Source of the DNA: Cytophagales bacterium
GTDB lineage: Bacteria > Bacteroidota > Bacteroidia > Cytophagales > Spirosomataceae
DNA: 64,000 nt
NCBI GenBank assembly: GCA_013298025.1
Contig: JAAFJE010000014.1
Location: 1-64,000, forward strand
Direction of reading: 5' to 3'
Positions within the stretch are counted from its first letter, which is position 1; every line of letters starts with the position of its first letter. The notes under the pieces are model-generated. The model did no database searches. It had not been told where the DNA came from and saw nothing but the letters and a program-made list of their open reading frames with translations. Positions 45,198 through 55,222 of the stretch are shown piece after piece. The position numbers and the translations under genes are program-made.

Positions 45198-46646
45198 TTA
45201 TAAATATCCTTCCCAAAATGGGCTAAAGGTATCATTGAATTGCAACCTTAATTGTAGGAGTAATTTTTTGAGGGCTAATTTTTGCGACAAATACTTGGGG
45301 TTATCAGCCAAATTATTGGTTTCCCAAGGGTCTTTATTGAGGTCGAACAATTGTGTATGTCGCTGTCCAGCCACATGGTATTCTATGAGTTTCCAACCGT
45401 CTTTTTTCACAGCTCTTTGGTAATGTTTAAAGGCAAAATACAAGGCTGGTCGCAGGGGGCTCTTAGGATTTTGTAGTGCCTTATCCAAACTTATACCTTG
45501 AACTGTAGGAGGGACAGGAAACCCTACATAATTGACAAGCGTACTGTAAATATCTGATAGATAGCAGTATCCTTTCACTTCTTTATTGGCAGGAACACCT
45601 GCCCCTGCAAAAATTAACGGAACTCGGTTGCTATGTTCATACACGCTTTGTTTACCAAATAAGCCATGTTGCCCCAGTGCCAAGCCATTGTCACCAGCAA
45701 ATACAATCAGGGTGTTTTCCCATAAACCTTGGTCTTTTACGGCTTGTATGATACGACCAATTTGTGCATCCAAATGTGAAATAGTGGCATAGTACGCTTT
45801 AATCTGGCGAATGGCATCGTCTGCTGTTCTCGGAAAAGGAGCTAACTGTTCGTCACGCACGTTGAGTTCGCCGTTATCGAAGGGATGTTTTGGTAAAAAG
45901 TTGGGAGGTAAGCTAATATTTTTATCGGCATAAAGGTCATGAAACGCTTGTGGTGCTAACCGTGGGTCGTGCGGAGTTGTAAAAGCCGTGTAAATCAAAA
46001 ATGGCTCTGCTTTATATTTTGCAATAAATTTGATTGTTTCATCTGCAAAAAGTTCCGACGAATGTTGACCAGTACTTGCTGGTTTATTAGGGTTATAATT
46101 GTTGTCTTTGGGTGGCCCGTAGCTGTTGTCGGGTTTATAGTCTTGTACAGGAATATTGTATTGGTCGCCCATGCCGCCAAAGAATACTTTCCCTCCATCC
46201 GAAAAAGCTCGGTTATAAATTGTTGTACCGTTGTGTTGCTTGCCAATGCCAACGGTTTGGTAGCCATTTTTGCGTAAATATTCTGGAAAAGTGGGATAGT
46301 TATTATAAATATCAAAGCTAAACTCGTAGTTATCACGTGCTTGGCGGTCGATGTTAAAAAGCGTTCTGCCTGTCAAAAGCATGGCTCTACTGGGCTGGCA
46401 AATAGCCCCCGACAACCCTCCAAAAACGTGTGCCTGCGTGAAACTTGTCCCATTTTTTGCCAAAAAATCTAAATTAGGCGTAATGATGTCTTTGTTACCC
46501 CATGCGGCAATGGTATCGTATCGCTGGTCGTCGGAAAGCAAAACGATGATATTTTTTTTCTGGGTAGTGTTCCATTGCAGTAGCGATGCCAACGGAATAG
46601 AGGCAGAAAAAAAGGCTGTATTTTTAAGAAATTGTCTTCTTTGCAT
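45198..46646 (-). CDS. Sulfatase with CQPSR motif
   Basis: The 482-residue protein has a leader (MQRRQFLKNTAFFSASIPLASL) that may use Sec or Tat. The formylglycine Cys is C83 in AICQPSRAMLLTGR, with SDDQRYD metal ligands at 38-44 and FAGDNGLALGQHGL later. The latter resembles choline-sulfatase/iduronate-2-sulfatase-like enzymes rather than the AtsA-like group. The C terminus has the usual QLFDLNKDPWETNNLA element. It lies 41 nt after the previous sulfatase gene, so the two are co-transcribed. The substrate is not predictable. Confidence 0.9.
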   Translation of the reverse strand: MQRRQFLKNTAFFSASIPLASLLQWNTTQKKNIIVLLSDDQRYDTIAAWGNKDIITPNLDFLAKNGTSFTQAHVFGGLSGAICQPSRAMLLTGRTLFNIDRQARDNYEFSFDIYNNYPTFPEYLRKNGYQTVGIGKQHNGTTIYNRAFSDGGKVFFGGMGDQYNIPVQDYKPDNSYGPPKDNNYNPNKPASTGQHSSELFADETIKFIAKYKAEPFLIYTAFTTPHDPRLAPQAFHDLYADKNISLPPNFLPKHPFDNGELNVRDEQLAPFPRTADDAIRQIKAYYATISHLDAQIGRIIQAVKDQGLWENTLIVFAGDNGLALGQHGLFGKQSVYEHSNRVPLIFAGAGVPANKEVKGYCYLSDIYSTLVNYVGFPVPPTVQGISLDKALQNPKSPLRPALYFAFKHYQRAVKKDGWKLIEYHVAGQRHTQLFDLNKDPWETNNLADNPKYLSQKLALKKLLLQLRLQFNDTFSPFWEGYL

Positions 46647-46687
46647 AAAATTATCATTTAGAAGTAAGTAGGTTCTAGGTTGCTGAG

Positions 46688-48292
46688 TTAGTCATTCACT
46701 ACCAACTTCAAAAGGCTTGGTTGATGGCCAATTCTATGGGTATTTATCAGTAAAGAATCCCCTTTTTGCACAGCAATGGGTTGGTTATATGGTTGCCAAG
46801 CCCTTTCTTGGCTATGCTTTTTAAAGCCAATTGAAGCTCCGAGCGTTGTGCTTTTGATGCTTGCTTTTCCTTGCTTTATTTCTACAATGGCTGGGGCTGT
46901 TTGGGGAGCTTGGGCTTTTCCTTGCCACCATTGGGCCACCAAATCTTTTTCAGGTATTGCTCCTAAATCACCTACTTGCTTTTTCCAAAGCTCATATCTA
47001 TTGCGAAGTTCTTGTAGCTTCTGTTGAAATTTGGGGTTTTCGGCTAAATTAACAAACTGATAAGGGTCTGTTTGGGTGTCGAAAAGTTCTTCAACTGGCT
47101 TCGTTGGTCTGAACCAATACGCTTGTGCTTGGTTGAGTTTTCCTTCTTCTTTCAAGCGGATAATCTCTTTCATTCCTTTGATATTTAGCCGATAAGCAAT
47201 GTTTTGATAATAAGGTTTTTCGGGAAAATAGTTTTTGATATACTCAAAACGTCCGTCACTAATAGCTCGCACTCTGTCATACTCGGTATCCATGCGGTCT
47301 CGTGCGGCAAAGATGTATTGGCGTGGCTTCTTCGCTTGCTGGCTACCCAAAAATGCTTGCCCTTGCAAATGCTTAGGCAAAGGAATGTTCGCCAATGATA
47401 AAACCGTTGGTGCAAAATCGACAAAGCTGATGAGTTGCCTATTGACAGTTCCAGCATTTTTAGCTGCTGGAAAACGAATAATCAAAGGCACTTTTAGTCC
47501 TCTGTGGGTAATTTCTCGTTTTACAAAAGGTAGGGCATCGCCGTGGTCACTGAAAAAGAAAATAATGGTATTATCATACAAACCATCGTCTTTTAATTGT
47601 TGTAGAATTTCTCCCACTTGCTTATCCATCAATTCTACATTGCTCAAATGGCGAGCTATGTCTTTTCTAATAATGGCATTATCAGGATAATAGGGCGGTA
47701 TTTCTACGCTATCTGGATTGACGAGCAACGGCTCTTTATCTCTTGAAAATATTTGCGATTCGTGGGTAATCATCAAGTTGATGACCGCAAAAAAAGGTTG
47801 GTTTTTGTTGGGTCGTCCTCGCCAGTTGGCCGTTTTGCTATTTTCATCCCAAACAGTTACGGGAGCTTCAAATTGATAGTCTTGCTTTTCGTTGTTGGTA
47901 CAATAATAGCCCGCTTTTCTCAAATACTCAGGAAAGCACTTGACATACGAAGGTATCAGTGCCGAGTAAGGTGGTACAACCGTAAACTGTTGCATTTGCG
48001 GTGGTTGTAAAGTACGCATATTATGTGTGCCAATAGAAGTTTGGTACATTCCTGTAATCAAAGCCGAACGACTCGGTGCACAAACGCCTGCCGTTGAATA
48101 CACTTGAGTATAACGCACGCCTTCTTTTGCCAATTGGTCGAGATTGGGGGTTTTAGCTACTTTTTCCCCATAACTGCCCAAATGTGGTGACATATCCTCG
48201 CAAGAAATCCATAAGATATTAGGATTTTTTACTTGGCAGATAGCCATGCTTGAGCTTATAGCCGAAAGAAGTAGTATGTATAAAAATCTCAT
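46688..48292 (-). CDS. Sulfatase, heparan-N-sulfatase-like (CAPSR)
   Basis: The protein has 534 residues from the ATG at 48292, which directly starts a signal peptide (MRFLYILLLSAISSS). The formylglycine Cys is C71 in AGVCAPSRSALITGMYQT. The first metal-binding stretch reads ISCEDMSPHLGSYG, the usual form in N-sulfoglucosamine-sulfohydrolase-like bacterial sulfatases, and FFSDHGDALPFVKRE carries later ligands. The C-terminal 60 residues form an extra small beta domain (ASIGFKKHSQERAWQPYNQPI). It is followed closely by the CQPSR sulfatase. Confidence 0.9.
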   Translation of the reverse strand: MRFLYILLLSAISSSMAICQVKNPNILWISCEDMSPHLGSYGEKVAKTPNLDQLAKEGVRYTQVYSTAGVCAPSRSALITGMYQTSIGTHNMRTLQPPQMQQFTVVPPYSALIPSYVKCFPEYLRKAGYYCTNNEKQDYQFEAPVTVWDENSKTANWRGRPNKNQPFFAVINLMITHESQIFSRDKEPLLVNPDSVEIPPYYPDNAIIRKDIARHLSNVELMDKQVGEILQQLKDDGLYDNTIIFFFSDHGDALPFVKREITHRGLKVPLIIRFPAAKNAGTVNRQLISFVDFAPTVLSLANIPLPKHLQGQAFLGSQQAKKPRQYIFAARDRMDTEYDRVRAISDGRFEYIKNYFPEKPYYQNIAYRLNIKGMKEIIRLKEEGKLNQAQAYWFRPTKPVEELFDTQTDPYQFVNLAENPKFQQKLQELRNRYELWKKQVGDLGAIPEKDLVAQWWQGKAQAPQTAPAIVEIKQGKASIKSTTLGASIGFKKHSQERAWQPYNQPIAVQKGDSLLINTHRIGHQPSLLKLVVND

Positions 48293-48362
48293 AGTTATGG
48301 AATAAAAATCTACTTGATACATCAATTAAACACAGATGATTGCTTGCGGAATCAGGTGAAAA

Positions 48363-50831
48363 TTAAAACTCTCGCTCACCAAATTCGCTGACTGGCAGTT
48401 TTGTTTTTTTCTCTGTTTTGTTAATAATGTATGAAACATTGATTAATAAAATATTTCGTTCTTGGATATAATTTGTGGTAGTATAAAAGTCTTTTCCGAA
48501 TGTAGTAATGCGTTGTTGGTTTACTTGCATATTGCCCAAAGCAGCATTTTGCCATTGAAAAGTCAGGGCAAGTTTTTGGTCTAAAAATGTTTTTCTGACC
48601 GAAAAATTGGGTTGATAAAACCTTGAATCTTCTCCTTGTGCCGTATTCCGTGCCGATAAATACGATAAATTAAACTGGGCGTTCAGTGTTTTACTCAGTT
48701 GGTAATTGATATTGGAGTTGATTGTATATACCAAACCGCTGCTATTGACCGCCACCGCATTATCGAATAAACCACCTGCTATTTTCAATTGATACACATT
48801 TCCTCCGACAAAAATCTTTAACTTTTTGAAAGGCGATACAGTCAAACCCATTTCAGAACCTATTAAGCGAGCATTGCCTGCATTGGTATAAATTCGATTC
48901 AAAATGGTATCGTTATACACACTGTTTACACGATTGACAATATCGGTAATGTCTTGTGCATAAGCATTCCAGTAAAAAGCCGTTTTACCAAAATCTTTGT
49001 TTAATCCTACTTCATACACACCTATAAACTCTGGTTTGATACGAGGGTCGCCTTGTTCGAGGGTTTCGCTGTGTTCTCTTTCTGGATATGGATTTAGCTC
49101 GTTGTTGGTTGAGCGTTGTACTCGTCGGCTATAGCCCAATTTCAAATTCCATTCGTTTGGCAGATGATACAAAAGGTTGATGGATGGAAATAAGTTGTTT
49201 AATTGCAGGATGTTATTGTTTGTTTTTGCATCTATAAATTCCCTGAACGCATTTTCATAACGAAGCCCAAAGGCAAAATCAAGTTTTTTAATTGAACCAG
49301 AATATTGGCTATAAACGCCATGAATGCGATTGTTCACTTCTACTTTTGCCGAAAAAGTGGGATTTACCTGAAAAGGTTGATTATTGCCATTCTTTTCAAA
49401 GTACCAAAAAACACCCTCTTGATTTTGGGTTCTGTATTGGTAGCCAACAGCGAGTTTTCCGATACCGATGCGTTTTTCATAATCAACTTTCAAGCGTAAA
49501 GCTTTCAAAGGATTGCTTCCTGTATTGTAAGTAGCTTGCAAGGTATCTGCCCAGTTGTTGGTTTTGAGGTTTTGGTTTTGCGTGTAACCATCAATCAAAG
49601 CATCTTCATATAAACCCGATACCGTAATTTGTGAAGCGTCTTTAAATTTATGGGTATAGTCTAAATTATAGACTTTGAAAGAACCAGCTTTATAGACCAA
49701 ATTAGGGTTATAATAATTTGTCGTGCTGATAAGTTGATTGTTTAGAAGATTAACCTTGCTATTGTTGTAAAAAATGTCGGCTCGTCGATATTGGTGTCTT
49801 GCTCCTATGTAAATGCCTGCCGTTAGCTCGTCGGATGGCGTAAAAGTATAGATAGCCGAGGCCCTAAAGCCGTAGTTATCTCGTTGCAAACTGCGTTCGC
49901 CAGCACTGGGAAAACGGGTAATTACTTGATTGATGATGGTATTGACATCGCCTATGCGTTGACCTGCAATATCATTTTTAAGGTAATTGAAAGCCGTAGC
50001 AATATCCCATTTTCCTTTACGATAGTTGGCAGAAATATCCGCTCCATAGCGACGAGGTTCTTTCAGGTTGTAATAACTTTCTAATCGAGGTAAGCCATAC
50101 TGCCAATTGGAAGTAATAGATAGCCCTTCTGCTGTGCCTTTTTTGGTGACAACATTAAGGATACCTGCCTTGCCATCGGCATCGTATTTGGCTGATGGTG
50201 CTGTAATCAGTTCAATTTTTTCAATGGTATTGGCTGGTATTTGTGCCAATATAGTTGCGGCATCTATTTGTGTTGGTTTGCCATTGATAAGTATTAAAAA
50301 ACCTTTTGCTCCTCTTAAACTAATTTCACCTTCTGCATTAATTGTGACGGAAGGAATGTTTCGGATAACATCGGTTGCTGTTCCTCCTTTGGCTATTTGA
50401 AATTGTTCACTTTTGAATACTTGCTTTTCGAGTGTACTTACTACTTGGGCTTTGGCACTGGAAACAGTGATAGATTCAAGCAACTGACTTACAGGGACTA
50501 ATGAAATAGCCCCAAGGTCGAGCGATGTACTCAGTTGCCCGTAACTAACTTCAATGTATTTGGTTTTATAGCCTATGTATTCTATCTTAATGACGTACTT
50601 ATCTTCTTTGATGCCCACAAATTGAAACGACCCTTTTTCGTCGGCAAGTACTCCTTTTTCTATCTTGCTTGCACTTTGAGAAGCCAGTCGAATAGTAGCA
50701 TAAGCCAAAGGTTCGGTGGTGAGCGAATCTACCAATTTACCTTTGAGGATGTTATTTGATTGGGCATAGCTAATTGCCTGCAACACGGTAAGCAGTAAAG
50801 CCGTAATCACTATGCTAAGTTTCATTTTCAT
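48363..50831 (-). CDS. Outer-membrane beta-barrel protein with carboxypeptidase-regulatory domain
   Basis: The 822-residue protein has a signal peptide (ending AISYAQ). A regulatory-like sandwich spans about 30-110 (LAYATIRLAS, IGYKTKYIEV). A plug-like region follows (LLESITVSSAKAQV, GGTATDVIRNIPSVTINAEGEISLRG), then an OMP_b-brl_3-type barrel. Unlike classical TonB receptors it belongs to the group annotated as outer-membrane beta-barrel family proteins, which may work with TonB or with secretion. It starts 12 nt after a sulfatase stop and probably transports an oligomeric or sulfated ligand. No SusD partner is adjacent. Confidence 0.85.
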   Translation of the reverse strand: MKMKLSIVITALLLTVLQAISYAQSNNILKGKLVDSLTTEPLAYATIRLASQSASKIEKGVLADEKGSFQFVGIKEDKYVIKIEYIGYKTKYIEVSYGQLSTSLDLGAISLVPVSQLLESITVSSAKAQVVSTLEKQVFKSEQFQIAKGGTATDVIRNIPSVTINAEGEISLRGAKGFLILINGKPTQIDAATILAQIPANTIEKIELITAPSAKYDADGKAGILNVVTKKGTAEGLSITSNWQYGLPRLESYYNLKEPRRYGADISANYRKGKWDIATAFNYLKNDIAGQRIGDVNTIINQVITRFPSAGERSLQRDNYGFRASAIYTFTPSDELTAGIYIGARHQYRRADIFYNNSKVNLLNNQLISTTNYYNPNLVYKAGSFKVYNLDYTHKFKDASQITVSGLYEDALIDGYTQNQNLKTNNWADTLQATYNTGSNPLKALRLKVDYEKRIGIGKLAVGYQYRTQNQEGVFWYFEKNGNNQPFQVNPTFSAKVEVNNRIHGVYSQYSGSIKKLDFAFGLRYENAFREFIDAKTNNNILQLNNLFPSINLLYHLPNEWNLKLGYSRRVQRSTNNELNPYPEREHSETLEQGDPRIKPEFIGVYEVGLNKDFGKTAFYWNAYAQDITDIVNRVNSVYNDTILNRIYTNAGNARLIGSEMGLTVSPFKKLKIFVGGNVYQLKIAGGLFDNAVAVNSSGLVYTINSNINYQLSKTLNAQFNLSYLSARNTAQGEDSRFYQPNFSVRKTFLDQKLALTFQWQNAALGNMQVNQQRITTFGKDFYTTTNYIQERNILLINVSYIINKTEKKTKLPVSEFGEREF

Positions 50832-50843
50832 TAGGAAGAAAAT

Positions 50844-53183
50844 TTATTTCCCTTTACTCAATTCTATTGTTTGCTCTATAACCAAGCGTTTTACTTTGCC
50901 TGTAAAAGGAAATGTACCTTGATAAATTTTACTTACGGGTGAGTTCAAATCAATGCTTACGCTAACGCCTTCTCCAGCAAAAGAAGAGAGATATTTGCTG
51001 CGTTTAGCGATTTTCTGGCTCGCTACTTCCTGTCCGTCAACCGATAAAATTACTTGGTCGGTTGTGGTATAAGAAATTTTTATTTGATGATTTCCAACCG
51101 TAATAGCTTTGTTATCAGTGAGAATAACACTTGTCAATCCATCTGAAAGTAAGTAATTGATTTTACCTTCTTTGATAAAAAGGCTTGTTCCACTGGTAAG
51201 TCCTCCATTGGCAAAAATTACGCCTTCGGTTTTAGTTGAAGGAATTTCTACATGAGCCGTAATATTTACATCGCCTGTCCCAATTTCAACCCTTGTTTTG
51301 AGTGTTGTACCTTCGTAGATGATATGTTTGGCTCTTATGACGGGTTCAGGTACGCCTGCTCTGTAATTGCGAAGGGGATAGACTTGGTATTTTTCGGCTT
51401 CGCTATCAAACAAAGCTTTGAGTTCGGCTAATTTGTCGGGATATTTGTTTGCGAGGTTGGTTGTTTCGTTCCAGTCTTCGTTGAGGTTATATAATTCCCA
51501 TGTGTCTTCTGCAAAAGAAGGTGTCCTGAAATTGATGTCTTTGGTATCTTTTTCGCCAAAAGTATTGCGAGGATGATACACACTTGCTTTCCATCCATCT
51601 TTATAAATGGCTCGTCCGCCGTGCAGTTCATAATACTGAACCGTATGGCGAGTAGGTGCTTTTTCGTCTTTGATAGAATACGCTAAACTTGTGCCGTGGA
51701 AATCTCTTTGCGGATAACCATTGATAAGCGTAGGTGCTTCAATGCCTGTTAGTTCAATGGTTGTCGGTAAAATATCAATCACATGGGCGTATTGCGTGCG
51801 AATACCTTTCTCTTTGATAAGTTTAGGATAATACACAATCAATGGATTATGACTTCCTCCTTCCGAATTGGCATCGCTTTTCCAATATCTAAATGGCGTA
51901 TTGGCCGCTTGCGACCACCCTAATGGATAATTGGGATAGCTGTTTTCAGTGCCAAGTTTATCAGAAGCACGAAGAATTGTTTGGGCATCTTCACCTTTAG
52001 CACCACTGCCAAAACCACTGGCATTACTTGCGGCTACGCCTGTTGTGCCAGCGTAACTTCCTTCTTTGCTTCCGCCATTATCGCCAATCATCACGAAAAC
52101 CAAGGTATTGTCGAGTTGTTCTATTTGTTGTAAATAAGCGACAATTCTGCCAATTTCATAATCTGTATATTCCAGAAAACCTGCATAGATTTCCATAAAA
52201 TGAGCATAGGCTTTCTTTTCGTCAGTCGTGAGCGAATCCCAAGCTTTCAAGCCTGCTTGTCTTGGCGGTAAAATGGTATTGGCAGGGATAATACCCAATG
52301 CTTTCTGACGATTGAAAACGGTTTCTCTGTAAACATCCCAACCTTGGTCAAATGTTCCTTTATACTTATCAATCCACGCCTGTGCTACATGGTGTGGGGC
52401 ATGGGTTGCTCCAGGGGCAAAGTATAAGAAAAAGGGCTTGTCTGGTTCGGCAGATTTTTGATTGGCAATGTAGCTAATCGCTTTGTCTGCCAACAATTCG
52501 TTGAGGTGTTTGGTATTGGGTTCAATATTGATAGGGTTATTTTCTTCGATTAATTGTGGATGCCATTGGTCTGTTGCACCACCAATAAATCCATAAAAAT
52601 GCTCAAAGCCTCTTCCTGTTGGCCAACGGTTGAATGGTCCAGTTGCTGTTACATCTTTGGGGTGCGAAGAGTGCCATTTGCCTAAAGCAAAGGTATTATA
52701 GCCATTTTCTTTGAAAATTTCGGCTACCGTTCCTGCTTCAAATGGTATTTCTCCGTTATAGCCCGGTGTACCAATGCCCAATTCGGCATGATGACCGAAA
52801 CCAACCGAGTGGGCGTTTCTACCTGTGAGTAAAGCCGCACGAGTAGGAGAGCAAAGGGCGGTTGTGTGAAAATTGGTATAACGAAGCCCTTGATTCGCCA
52901 GTTTTTCAAAAGTAGGGGTTGTTATCAAACCTCCAAAAGCAGAACTTGCTCCAAAGCCAACATCATCTATCAAAATCCAAAGTACATTCGGGGCATCTTT
53001 TGGGGCATTCTTGCGAGGCTTCCACCACTGTTGGGTTTCTTCTATGGTTTTACCTATTTTGCCTTCAAATGCCTTCTGGGCATCGTGTTGTGCCGATGTG
53101 CTAAATAAAATACTGGCACTCAGCATTGTGCCGTAGCCTATTTTCTTCAAAAATCCGATGCGATGTATGTTTCTCTTTTTCAT
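50844..53183 (-). CDS. Arylsulfatase, AtsA-like, with C-terminal beta-sandwich
   Basis: This 779-residue member of the long subfamily has a signal peptide ending near FSTSAQ. The formylglycine Cys is C111 in TTALCSPTRAALLTGR; IDD (72-74), GKWHSSHPKD and IGDNGGSKEG complete the active site. The HSSH in place of HLTP is a small deviation beside the catalytic Lys-His. The C-terminal jelly-roll (about 620-779: GVIFANGGLTSGTSLFIKEGKI) matches the others. It is tightly spaced with neighbours, with 36 nt before it and 12 nt after. Confidence 0.92.
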   Translation of the reverse strand: MKKRNIHRIGFLKKIGYGTMLSASILFSTSAQHDAQKAFEGKIGKTIEETQQWWKPRKNAPKDAPNVLWILIDDVGFGASSAFGGLITTPTFEKLANQGLRYTNFHTTALCSPTRAALLTGRNAHSVGFGHHAELGIGTPGYNGEIPFEAGTVAEIFKENGYNTFALGKWHSSHPKDVTATGPFNRWPTGRGFEHFYGFIGGATDQWHPQLIEENNPINIEPNTKHLNELLADKAISYIANQKSAEPDKPFFLYFAPGATHAPHHVAQAWIDKYKGTFDQGWDVYRETVFNRQKALGIIPANTILPPRQAGLKAWDSLTTDEKKAYAHFMEIYAGFLEYTDYEIGRIVAYLQQIEQLDNTLVFVMIGDNGGSKEGSYAGTTGVAASNASGFGSGAKGEDAQTILRASDKLGTENSYPNYPLGWSQAANTPFRYWKSDANSEGGSHNPLIVYYPKLIKEKGIRTQYAHVIDILPTTIELTGIEAPTLINGYPQRDFHGTSLAYSIKDEKAPTRHTVQYYELHGGRAIYKDGWKASVYHPRNTFGEKDTKDINFRTPSFAEDTWELYNLNEDWNETTNLANKYPDKLAELKALFDSEAEKYQVYPLRNYRAGVPEPVIRAKHIIYEGTTLKTRVEIGTGDVNITAHVEIPSTKTEGVIFANGGLTSGTSLFIKEGKINYLLSDGLTSVILTDNKAITVGNHQIKISYTTTDQVILSVDGQEVASQKIAKRSKYLSSFAGEGVSVSIDLNSPVSKIYQGTFPFTGKVKRLVIEQTIELSKGK

Positions 53184-53219
53184 TTGTTCTATAAGTTTTT
53201 ACCGATATTGTCCCAAGTG

Positions 53220-54803
53220 TTACTTGATTACGTTCCAGTCTTTTACGCCAACTTTTTTTGCCCAAATTTCGTAATCAGCAATCAATGCTTTGAGTGTATC
53301 GTTGTGTTGGTTGGCTAAGTTGTGGGTTTCGGTTCTATCGTCTTGTAGGTTGTATAATTCCCAAGCTTTGTTGTTTTCGGCAACGGCTTTCCAAATGCCT
53401 TTCCGAATGGCTCTACTGCCTTCGTGTTCCCAATACAAAGCTTGATGCTCAGGGCTTTTTCTTCCTGTGAGTTCTTGCTTCAAACTAATGCCTTCCAAGG
53501 GCGTAAGCGTATTTTCTTGGAAAGTGGCAGGATACGACACTTTTGCCCATTCGAGAATGGTAGGAAAAATATCTATCAAATGACTGGCTCTTTTGCTACG
53601 CACACCTGCTTTGATTTGCTTAGGAAAATAGGCAATCAATGGCGAGGCTATTCCGCCTTCGTGTGTATTTTTCTTGAACAATTGGAACGGCGTATTGCTA
53701 ACATTGCCCCAAGGTGTTTGATAACTGTCGATGTAATCTACGCCTCCGATAGCTCCGTTTTTCTGATGTACATAAGACCAATTTCTTACGTCGTCGGCAC
53801 TGCCTCCATTATCCGATAAAAAGAATACCAAGGTATTGTGCTCTTGTCCTAAAGCCTTGATTTTATCCAAAATTTGCCCAATACAGGTATCCATTCTGTC
53901 TATCATAGCGGCATAAATCGCCATGCGTGTATCCCATTGGTCTTTTTCTGATGCCGTCAGTTTCGTCCAGTCTAAGCCATGATTAAATGCCTGTGATAAA
54001 TTCCATTTTTTATCAATGATGCCCAAGGCGTGCAGTTTCTTGAAACGAGCTATGCGAGTACTATCCCAGCCGTTGAGGTATTTGCCTTTGTACTTGGCGA
54101 TGTCTTCGGGTAAGGCTTGAATGGGCCAATGGGGTGCATTATAGGCGACATACAAAAAGAATGGCTTTTGCTCGGCTTTGTGTTTGTCTAAAGATGCTAC
54201 AGCAAAATTGGTGATAGCCTGTGTCAGGTACGTAGAGGTATCATGGCGAACGATTTCTTTATCGCCCAACATAAACGTTACCGTGCGACCGTCGTTGTAC
54301 AAGGGTTTTGAGTTGAAATAATTACTGCCATTATTCAATAAAGTAAAAGATTCGTCAAAACCTCGGTTATGAGCAAATGCCGAAGGTACTAAACCCACGT
54401 GCCATTTGCCCGAAACAATGGTGGTATAGCCTGCCTTTTGCAATACTTGGGCAATGGTTACACTGTTTTTACTCAAATAACCTTGATAGGCTGGCGAGCC
54501 TTTGTCTTGTACCATATCGCCTACGCCTGCTTGGTGTGGGTACAAGCCCGTAAGCAGGGAAGCACGAGAAGGACAACAGCGACCAGCATTGTAAAACTGT
54601 GTAAGTACTGCTCCTTTTTTCGCCAAATTATCAAGCGTAGGCGTGTGGATTTCAGAGCCAAATGCACCAATATCGGAAAAGCCTAAATCATCAGCTAAAA
54701 AAACGACAATGTTAGGTTTAGACAGCGAGGCCTGAGCCATTGCTGGTAGGCTCAAGCCAAGTGTACTACAAATTGTCCAAAGAACTAAATAATATTTTTT
54801 CAT
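53220..54803 (-). CDS. Sulfatase with CCPSR motif
   Basis: The 527-residue exported protein has a signal peptide ending LPAMAQA. The formylglycine Cys is C76 in AGRCCPSRASLLTGLYPHQAG, where the x of C-x-P-S-R is a second Cys. Metal ligands are ADD (37-39), and SGKWHVG and FLSDNGGSADD follow. The overall plan resembles the AtsA-like group, but without the C-terminal sandwich. Its start codon overlaps the stop of the upstream rhodanese gene in an ATGA, so the two are probably translationally coupled. Confidence 0.92.
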   Translation of the reverse strand: MKKYYLVLWTICSTLGLSLPAMAQASLSKPNIVVFLADDLGFSDIGAFGSEIHTPTLDNLAKKGAVLTQFYNAGRCCPSRASLLTGLYPHQAGVGDMVQDKGSPAYQGYLSKNSVTIAQVLQKAGYTTIVSGKWHVGLVPSAFAHNRGFDESFTLLNNGSNYFNSKPLYNDGRTVTFMLGDKEIVRHDTSTYLTQAITNFAVASLDKHKAEQKPFFLYVAYNAPHWPIQALPEDIAKYKGKYLNGWDSTRIARFKKLHALGIIDKKWNLSQAFNHGLDWTKLTASEKDQWDTRMAIYAAMIDRMDTCIGQILDKIKALGQEHNTLVFFLSDNGGSADDVRNWSYVHQKNGAIGGVDYIDSYQTPWGNVSNTPFQLFKKNTHEGGIASPLIAYFPKQIKAGVRSKRASHLIDIFPTILEWAKVSYPATFQENTLTPLEGISLKQELTGRKSPEHQALYWEHEGSRAIRKGIWKAVAENNKAWELYNLQDDRTETHNLANQHNDTLKALIADYEIWAKKVGVKDWNVIK

Positions 54804-55222
54804 CTGTCAAGAGGAAGACCATTTGTGACCAAACTATCTAAACCACCGATATTGATACCTAAGCGATAACCAAATGTTTGGAGCGTATCGGCTGCTTTAC
54901 CGCTCCGATTTCCTGAGCGACAGTAAAGGTATATTTTCTTCTTTTTGGATAAAGTATTGATTTCCGAGGCAAATTTTTCGGAACGAATATTGATATTTTG
55001 AGCGTACTTCAAATGTTTTTCTGCATACTCTTCGGGCGTGCGAACGTCTATTAAGTACGCTTTTCCAGAAGCTACTTCATGTAAGATTTTTTTGCTTATA
55101 GCAGGTTTTACCACAAGTTTTGGACTGTTTTTCTGGGTATAGGTTGTGTGTGGTGCTGGCGACTGACCAACGCTCGCAAAAGACCCAATCAACAAGCTGA
55201 TTAGTATGAGTACATTTTTCAT
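54800..55222 (-). CDS. Periplasmic single-domain rhodanese
   Basis: The 140-residue protein has a signal peptide (1-19, ending FASVGQ). One rhodanese domain follows (LIDVRTPEEYAEKHL; catalytic loop YCRSGNRSG with C101 intact). It would act as a sulfurtransferase or sulfane-sulfur carrier in the periplasm. It overlaps the upstream sulfatase by 4 nt (55219-55222) and the downstream one by 4 nt (54800-54803), so its synthesis is locked to theirs. Why a rhodanese should be coupled to sulfatases is open; protection or reactivation of cysteines is one idea. Confidence 0.9.
   Translation of the reverse strand: MKNVLILISLLIGSFASVGQSPAPHTTYTQKNSPKLVVKPAISKKILHEVASGKAYLIDVRTPEEYAEKHLKYAQNINIRSEKFASEINTLSKKKKIYLYCRSGNRSGKAADTLQTFGYRLGINIGGLDSLVTNGLPLDR

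Noticed and set aside
46688-48292. Loss of the first metal ligand in the CAPSR sulfatase (ISCEDMSP instead of ADD)
   Set aside because: The Glu-Asp form is usual in the heparan-N-sulfatase-like branch, so the enzyme is not judged inactive.
53220-54803. CCPSR read as a broken sulfatase motif
   Set aside because: The first Cys still fits C-x-P-S-R; the second occupies the variable x position.
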